The notes below the pieces were generated by a model that saw only the letters and a list, made by a program, of their open reading frames with translations, was not told the origin of the DNA and searched no databases. From positions 6,076,001 through 6,140,000 of the forward strand of contig OZ244209.1 of the NCBI GenBank assembly GCA_965216885.1: a DNA stretch of 64,000 nucleotides. The letters run 5' to 3'. Source of the DNA: CAYNJG01 sp965216885 (lineage in GTDB: Bacteria > Planctomycetota > Planctomycetia > Pirellulales > Pirellulaceae). Positions 59,801-64,000 of the stretch are shown here, one piece after another. Within the stretch, counting starts at the first letter, position 1. Each line of letters opens with the position of its first letter. Made by a program: the position numbers and the translations under genes.

Positions 59801-60000
59801 GCAGGTTTCTGCAATCGCACGTCGCCAGTACGACTGTGGTCCTTGAGCCATACCTTCCCGTCGTGGTACCGAACCTGAGGCGTTCCCGCTTGCTGATCGA
59901 GGTAGTTCGCACCTCGAAGCTCGCTCATGTTGTAAGGAAGTCCGCCCATACGTTTGGGGAAGCCGAATCGTCTAGTTAGGAGCTTCGATGTCAGGCTCAT
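56884..60000 (-). CDS. Large phage surface protein with two LamG/lectin domains
   Basis: The 1038-residue protein starts with a short helical end, then two concanavalin A-like (LamG) domains: FPFTLRAKVKWAG ... VYLDGSAIETLTYS and GDWTMCCWVRLDASGNSPMF ... FDSSTKTFRLYKNNSERDS, followed by a beta-rich region. The phrase DxDGNPLxxxxG appears twice (VDGNPLQYKG, ADGNPLTHQPG). It lies in the head gene cluster between a portal-proximal gene and the connector gene, so it may decorate the capsid or be a fibre. Confidence 0.8.
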   Translation of the reverse strand: MSLTSKLLTRRFGFPKRMGGLPYNMSELRGANYLDQQAGTPQVRYHDGKVWLKDHSRTGDVRLQKPAWCLSFNGVDQLASSTVSNVSSFPFTLRAKVKWAGSGREALMSYCSAATTGHYFAVFVNNGNIEVTRRDGGADQQQIGTGSPVSTGVWYDLEVVFTSSTETKVYLDGSAIETLTYSTATTPDSNFTKVALGTFRLSNSSLYFEGNVSDFRFLDSEPTTQQRAEVAAMAPGSGESFGAYGDVLHLKLDDGSTTATRDSSGNDNSGTLSDAAMWTKDITLPFSFPNEVGFTDSSGLIVPRDESHPDNDVDGNPLQYKGQVPRDAALTGPCDDFNGVDSALSVAHPLAGYTGDWTMCCWVRLDASGNSPMFISSADAERVDLRSHASSRQLTSQSHSGLTVGGGGTFIDSEVMDLDVWYHVAVTFDSSTKTFRLYKNNSERDSEVGVGANINWGTTLQLGLRITSFPLDGNICNAMILKSRITDFDEIITTGRSSETVEAQWPLTEASGTRHDVSGNDHHLTPSNMGKDTQDVFDTLTTHGYRKSGSVLIPAKLDGSEAADGNPLTHQPGYLAPGGVADLTGCEPDSSYAGTLTVASYTQGGGSSPTAIYVRTTPSGDDRLIVNRAGTQSSIIESYTTVNPPDGVFFNLQTVTLNSSTGTTQSHDNDFGEMPKALFITHAQTTSNGVSEQDGAISVSFSDFDFDGTVGGFSEHNVGATDTTNFKTGSRLAVVHDGTQSSPPLAQATSDATAKGVELTWASSGAAADYLAGLLQIGGANVSTIRRNRSITLTVGNTEDITTVGFEPDVMIALSTVDVADNVNQQATNGVGIGFAHNGGNQASIAFRSRDVAATSSVQAYISDEWALSELTASSVRGLEATAWDSLGVDLTARGLDFSGLSELLLFLKLKDRDDASVQVLDLPGTTGQQTFNFGFRPRLVLLAFNGHSALNTRADVNAATTLSFITADKQACASMFDADGQGTSLAHRMFTEKAFKVPNFAGSTLWEADFVEFTDVGVKLDFTSVNAARKAIALALR

Positions 60001-60421
60001 GCAGACTTACCAGTTGGTGCATTTCGTGGAGGCTCTTCAGCGTGAAGCCGTCAGCCGAGAGTTGAGTGATCTGGGAACCAGTTACCGAGGGACGAACGTA
60101 GAACTTTCCGTTGAGTTCTCGGGGGTTGTTTTGAACTTCACTCCACTTCCCACCGCCGACTGTGTCAGGAGCGTCGGCATCCAGATCATCCACCTCAACC
60201 CAGACCGGATAGCCTTCGATCTCGCCGCCCAATGCAGCGAGGCTCACGACTTTATCGACCGTGAACAATTCGTAGTCGGTAATCCCAGTCAGACTGGCAA
60301 CTTCGCCCGTCAGATCGATTTCACTGCCGATGTATGACAGGTAAGCAAGAAAGGGTTTGAATTCGTTGTCGGTGAATGCGAGTTGCTGGAAGACCGACTT
60401 GGGTTTGATGGATGACTTCAT
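59972..60421 (-). CDS. Phage head-region protein, unknown function
   Basis: The 149-residue protein (ATG preceded by AGGAG) opens MKSSIKPKSVFQQLAFTDNEFKPFL and contains ALGGEIEGYPVWVEVDDLDADAP and TLKSLHEMHQLVSLHEPD. Size, position and beta content suit a small virion or assembly protein. No family is certain. It overlaps the LamG gene by 29 bp. Confidence 0.65.
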   Translation of the reverse strand: MKSSIKPKSVFQQLAFTDNEFKPFLAYLSYIGSEIDLTGEVASLTGITDYELFTVDKVVSLAALGGEIEGYPVWVEVDDLDADAPDTVGGGKWSEVQNNPRELNGKFYVRPSVTGSQITQLSADGFTLKSLHEMHQLVSLHEPDIEAPN

Positions 60422-60524
60422 AAGTCTCCTAACGCTCGATCCAGTTGACTTCGAAAAGAGCTCGATTGACAATGCAGTCTCATATGAACAAACAGCTCAC
60501 AGGGGTTCAGCAGGGCAAGAACGA

Positions 60525-61754
60525 ATGAATACGATTTGCAGAATCTTGAGCCTGACATTTCTGTTCTCCCTTATTACAGTGTCACGGGCCCAATTCCCTG
60601 ACACCGATGGCGATGGATTGCTCGACCTTCTTGACGTCCCTGGGTTCCCGGAAGAGTGCTTTTACTCTGGGTTTCCAATTGAAGATCTGGATGGTGTCCA
60701 GTCCCTGACGCATTGCGAAGAATTGTGGATCGAGGGCGTTTGGGATGATTCGTTTGGTTACGTAGCAGGTGACCTTCGCATTCGTAGCAACGCATTCACA
60801 GGACTCGACAATCTTAGGCGCCTAGGTATTAGTGCCGGCACTACCGAAATCGAAGACTATGCGTTTGACGGGCTAAGCCTCGATTATCTTAGTTTACTCG
60901 GCGCCAATCTCTCCAGAATCGACCGCTATGACTTTGCGGGACTCTCCGTTCAATACATCTCCTTCCACGACCCCCATTGTCACGCAACTTGTTTCAGAGG
61001 GACCAACGAAATTTCGCACATCGATACCCATGCGTTTCAATCGACAGATGTTCGGAGCATTGGATTCGGTCCCCACACCATTTTCCAACCAGACGTATTC
61101 AGTGGCGTTGAAACACTTGAGGGTGTCGGCCTAAACAGTACTCCCGAATTGGTGCCTGGCGTTTTTCGTGGACTTGAGGATGTTGAACTTATAATCACTG
61201 GAGCAGGAATCGTGGACGTAACCGGTGTGACATTGAATGGCATAGTTCAATTCATGGGAGCCCCAGAGACCGTGATTCTGGACGATACAAAGTTTGCGGG
61301 GCCAACACTCAATGTCATTCAAGACTCAGGACCTCATACGCTGTCCGTCGTTGGGACGATCTTTACCGAATCCCGGTATCCAGTTTTCAGCAATTCTCTA
61401 CGGAGACTTACTATTGATGAGCCGCTCCTTATGCTCGAACCTATTATTGTGCAGGAACGGCTGTCGCGAGAAAACATCTCTTTAACCATTATTCCACAAG
61501 GTGACACCAACAAAGACGAGAAGGTCGACTTCATAGACTTCCTGACGTTGTCGCGAAACTTCGGCGGTGAAGGACGTTGGTCTGACGGCGACTTCAATCG
61601 AGACGAAGTAGTTGACTTTGGGGACTACCTGTTGCTGGCTTCGAACTTCGAAACTAACGTTGCAGTGGTGCCTGAACCGATGTCGATTCATCTCCTGTTG
61701 GTCTCAATTCTGGGGATGCTCCAACTAAGCAGAGCACGACGCTTTCTAGGCTAG
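60525..61754 (+). CDS. Secreted LRR-like protein with dockerin-like repeat and PEP-CTERM tail
   Basis: The 409-residue product has a signal peptide (RILSLTFLFSLITVSRA), short LRR-type units of the FxGLxxLxxLxI kind typical of BspA-like repeats (NAFTGLDNLRRLGISAG, YAFDGLSLDYLSLLGANL), a dockerin-like calcium loop pair (DTNKDEKVDFIDFLTLS and DFNRDEVVDFGDYLLLA) and a PEP-CTERM tail (VPEPMSIHLLLVSILGMLQLSRARR). This is a planctomycete host-type exported protein on the opposite strand to the head genes. Its stop lies on the end of the neighbouring phage gene. Confidence 0.82.
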   Translation: MNTICRILSLTFLFSLITVSRAQFPDTDGDGLLDLLDVPGFPEECFYSGFPIEDLDGVQSLTHCEELWIEGVWDDSFGYVAGDLRIRSNAFTGLDNLRRLGISAGTTEIEDYAFDGLSLDYLSLLGANLSRIDRYDFAGLSVQYISFHDPHCHATCFRGTNEISHIDTHAFQSTDVRSIGFGPHTIFQPDVFSGVETLEGVGLNSTPELVPGVFRGLEDVELIITGAGIVDVTGVTLNGIVQFMGAPETVILDDTKFAGPTLNVIQDSGPHTLSVVGTIFTESRYPVFSNSLRRLTIDEPLLMLEPIIVQERLSRENISLTIIPQGDTNKDEKVDFIDFLTLSRNFGGEGRWSDGDFNRDEVVDFGDYLLLASNFETNVAVVPEPMSIHLLLVSILGMLQLSRARRFLG

Positions 61755-62074
61755 AGTGCCACCCACGCTACGTCCTGATCGGCGGCAGATGAAACTACGT
61801 AGAGTCTGTCGAAATCGTCTACCGGGATCACCAATGACTCGCCGGGGACAATGGGCATACCCCCCGTGGACTCAGCGGAGTCTGCCGTGACAGTCTTACT
61901 ACCAACCCAAATCGGGGCGGTGTTCGGTGAAGGGTCCGATGGTCCGGGGCACCTCAACAGAACCCCTTTGTTGGGATCACCCGTAAGACTCTCGATGAGC
62001 TGTATTGCGGTGGTGCCAACCGTCTTGTGCCCGTGTTGGAGTCCGGACACGGATTCTTTGATGATGTTCGTCAT
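61751..62074 (-). CDS. Small head decoration-like protein
   Basis: The 107-residue protein contains GHKTVGTTAIQLIESLTGDPNKGVLLRCPGPSDPSPNTAPIWVGSKTVTAD and GMPIVPGESLVIPVDD, a beta-rich pattern typical of small phage structural proteins with a receptor-like or decoration role. It follows the portal gene with no gap. Confidence 0.68.
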   Translation of the reverse strand: MTNIIKESVSGLQHGHKTVGTTAIQLIESLTGDPNKGVLLRCPGPSDPSPNTAPIWVGSKTVTADSAESTGGMPIVPGESLVIPVDDFDRLYVVSSAADQDVAWVAL

Positions 62075-63790
62075 CTACTTGCCTTCACCCCTCACGGGTT
62101 TCTTGGATGTTTCGTTTTCGTCTGTCTCTCTACTGAGTTCCTTCTCGTCACTGGCTTCTGCCCTCGGTACAGCAGCTTCGTCGTCAACGCCGCGAGATGC
62201 CGGATTCTTCAGCTCGCCGTTACTCTGAGCTTCTTTCGTCAGAGCAATCCGCTTGGCACGGTCTTGTTCAGCGACAAGGTGTTCACCTTCCGGGAAGCCA
62301 AGGGCGACAGACCCAAGTTTGTTACCGACCAAACCCAATTCATGGGCGAGCTTGATGACCTCGGGGTCGCTGGTGCAGTACTCTGCCGAATCAACTTCCT
62401 TCAGGATCTTACTGAGCGTGTCGTTGTTCATCTTGCCAGAAAACAACGTGTTCAGAATCGCCTTGGACAGCTCCTTCTTTCCTGACTTACCGGGAACTCG
62501 GAACATCAGATCAGCGAGCTTTGACGCTTCATCAATCCGGTCGGACTCCGACTTCAGTGAGTACCGTTCGGGGTATTTCACGGTCGCTACTGAGTCTGTC
62601 GACTCATAGGCAGACCAGAAGGTAGCGATTCGCCTCTCGCCAGTCTCAAGGACATTAGCGATGAATGCCAATCCGCTCTCAAGACCTTCGTCATCACCAA
62701 GCGATGCGACCGAAAGGTTCACGAGGCGCTCGATATCGTTGCGAAGGTCTTCTCTCAGCTTGAGAGAGATGTCCAGTGGATCGCTTGGAGGTGCAATGAA
62801 CTTTGGAGCTTCCTCAGCGTAGGTTCGGGCTGTCATGTTCCCGATCTCTACTTCTTCAACGTCGGCTGGTTGTCCACCTTCGCTCGACGTACCGTCAGCG
62901 TTGTTCTGGCGTAGATGACCACCGCCCCGGTAGCCGCTTCGTTTCTCCGTTAGGAACGGGAAGTTCGCCAGAATGTTGTAAGCTGTGTTTGAACTATCAA
63001 TGTTCAGGATCGCCACTTGGTGTTGGCAGATGCCCTGCATCAGACTCGCACCAAGGTCAAAGACGTGGAAGGGAATTCGAGTGAGATCGAGTTCCACCGT
63101 CTCACCCATAGGTTCGCCGTCTTCGTTGACGAACATCGTGTTCACCTTGCCGGTATCAGGCGAGATGAATACCCAGCGATACCGAAGCGTCTTCTGACTG
63201 GGTAGATAAGTTCGCTCATCGTGGCTGAGATCCACGTCACGGAGTAGTAAAGCTTGGAATTCATTGGGATCTTCAGGGTTCGCCGAAGTCCAACTGAGGA
63301 TGTCTTCACGCCTATAGGAATAGAGATAAGGTTTGATGGTTTCGGCTGTTGCCAGAGTGCCGCCAGTCTCGTTTGGAGCATCGACGTAGACGCCAACCTT
63401 GCCCATCACGAGCAACTCAGTGAGCAGTGTATTTCCGACGAAGTAGTTCATTGTCGAACCACGTCGGTCTACTCCACCACGTTCGCCGGCTACCGATTCC
63501 AGATACTTCTTCGAACCGTCCCGCCGAACGATATCGCCCATTCGTTGGAAAAGACTGTTTCGAATTCGGTCGAGAGCTGTCTGAGCGTAGGCTGAGACAG
63601 GGGTGACTTTCTTGCGATCGTTGTACGCCTGCTTGGATTCCCTTTTCGAGAACCGCTGAAGGTACTTGTCGAGGAACCTGCCACCACCCTCATAAGTCGT
63701 ACGCCACTTTTCCCATTGGGCAGAATCTCGATTGTAGATTGGGTGTCGGAGACTGATGAGTCGCTGAAAGAACTCTTTGTCAAATGTCAT
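62075..63790 (-). CDS. Portal protein
   Basis: The 571-residue protein forms the ring through which DNA enters the head. Family-like segments are YAQTALDRIRNSLFQRM near the start, NTLLTELLVMGKVGVYVDAPNETGG, RYRWVFISPDTGKVNTMFVNEDGEP and the C-terminal NLSVASLGDDEGLESGLAFIANVLETGERRIATFWSAYE. The acidic C-terminal tail is typical. It precedes the capsid cluster as expected. Confidence 0.88.
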   Translation of the reverse strand: MTFDKEFFQRLISLRHPIYNRDSAQWEKWRTTYEGGGRFLDKYLQRFSKRESKQAYNDRKKVTPVSAYAQTALDRIRNSLFQRMGDIVRRDGSKKYLESVAGERGGVDRRGSTMNYFVGNTLLTELLVMGKVGVYVDAPNETGGTLATAETIKPYLYSYRREDILSWTSANPEDPNEFQALLLRDVDLSHDERTYLPSQKTLRYRWVFISPDTGKVNTMFVNEDGEPMGETVELDLTRIPFHVFDLGASLMQGICQHQVAILNIDSSNTAYNILANFPFLTEKRSGYRGGGHLRQNNADGTSSEGGQPADVEEVEIGNMTARTYAEEAPKFIAPPSDPLDISLKLREDLRNDIERLVNLSVASLGDDEGLESGLAFIANVLETGERRIATFWSAYESTDSVATVKYPERYSLKSESDRIDEASKLADLMFRVPGKSGKKELSKAILNTLFSGKMNNDTLSKILKEVDSAEYCTSDPEVIKLAHELGLVGNKLGSVALGFPEGEHLVAEQDRAKRIALTKEAQSNGELKNPASRGVDDEAAVPRAEASDEKELSRETDENETSKKPVRGEGK

Positions 63791-64000
63791 CTAGAACTCC
63801 CAACCGTTGCGTCTCTTGAGCCAATCAGTGACGTAATCCACGATGAGCTTGATCAGAATGCCGAAGAATATCGTGGCGATGATGCCTTTGGGTTTGACGG
63901 ACTCAACCTTCGACCACTTCGCCCTGAGCCGTTTGACGGACTTCGAACGAGAGTAGGTGTCGGCAGCTCCGGAGAGTCGTGGACGTGCCTCAAGCTCAGC
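63791..64000 (-). CDS. Partial phage gene, membrane-anchored C-terminus
   Basis: The last 69 residues of a longer protein are visible: a basic region (RSKSVKRLRAKWSKVE) and one hydrophobic segment (GIIATIFFGILIKLIVDYVTDWL) with the end KRRNGWEF. The start lies beyond the edge. The gene stops 1 base before the portal start. A membrane segment next to the portal gene does not match a terminase; function unknown. Confidence 0.6.
   Translation of the reverse strand, partial: AELEARPRLSGAADTYSRSKSVKRLRAKWSKVESVKPKGIIATIFFGILIKLIVDYVTDWLKRRNGWEF

Larger units (their letters stand above)
11772..64000. mobile_element. Integrated tailed phage (long-tailed, P22-type coat), incomplete at right
   Basis: From the tRNA break onward the window holds phage genes: excisionase-like, replication operons, nuclease and methylase genes, then a full leftward set of head and tail genes ending with a tape measure gene, baseplate-like protein and fibres. 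A tail tube, tape measure and frameshifted chaperone without an obvious sheath protein suggest a siphovirus-like tail. Terminase, lysis genes and integrase are not in view and are expected beyond the right edge. Base composition is less GC-rich than the host part. Several host-like genes are embedded in it. Confidence 0.85.

Noticed and set aside
11772..64000. CRISPR arrays or insertion sequences within the phage
   Set aside because: No regularly spaced repeats and no transposase frames were found; the LRR block lacks inverted ends.

Overview
The window joins about 11.7 kb of bacterial chromosome to more than 52 kb of an integrated tailed phage that continues past the right edge. The host looks like a planctomycete, probably of the Pirellulaceae. 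The evidence is a PSD1-type cytochrome/DUF1549/DUF1553 protein paired with a Tat-exported DUF1501 protein, a secreted type I sulfatase, PEP-CTERM tails, and LRR proteins with the typical planctomycete N-terminal anchor. This assignment comes from gene content, not from a marker gene.

Host part (1-11,731): a nitrilase-superfamily amidohydrolase and a secreted sulfatase read leftward. Facing away from them is an MBOAT / DUF5989-like / SGNH set, probably for O-acylation of an exported polysaccharide. A leftward pair (PSD1 cytochrome, DUF1501) follows, then a GlcG/HbpS-like gene divergent from a PAS-AraC regulator. At 11,732 a tRNA-Pro(CGG) gene begins but breaks off in the anticodon loop at 11,771, where the phage DNA starts.

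Phage part (11,772-64,000): the left end has clustered inverted repeats, an excisionase-like gene and an accessory zone. From a divergent control region at about 31.0-31.4 kb, one compact, translationally coupled operon runs left (ParB-like, HNH endonuclease, Dam, SNF2-type helicase, phosphoesterase, family A DNA polymerase, VRR-NUC and PD-(D/E)XK nucleases, sigma-like factor, SET protein). A second runs right (primase-helicase, dATP/dGTP diphosphohydrolase, DEDD exonuclease, DUF4406, MazG-like). The late genes run leftward from the right edge to about 38.9 kb: portal, decoration-like, LamG fibre, head connector, scaffold, P22-type coat, connectors, tail tube, frameshifted tail chaperone, tape measure, fibres, baseplate-like protein and ClpP-like protease. 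Terminase, lysis genes and integrase are not seen and probably lie beyond 64,000.

Most notable points. (1) A host-like LRR gene sits inside a small phage gene, flanked by an in-frame 6-bp duplication. (2) Other host-like genes on the plus strand are wedged between minus-strand phage genes and stop right at the junctions. (3) A T TTT TTG slippery site joins the two halves of the tail assembly chaperone. (4) The tail tube gene appears to start at AUA. (5) Repeated GGTAA sites fill the divergent control region. (6) The tRNA-Pro gene is split at the anticodon loop.
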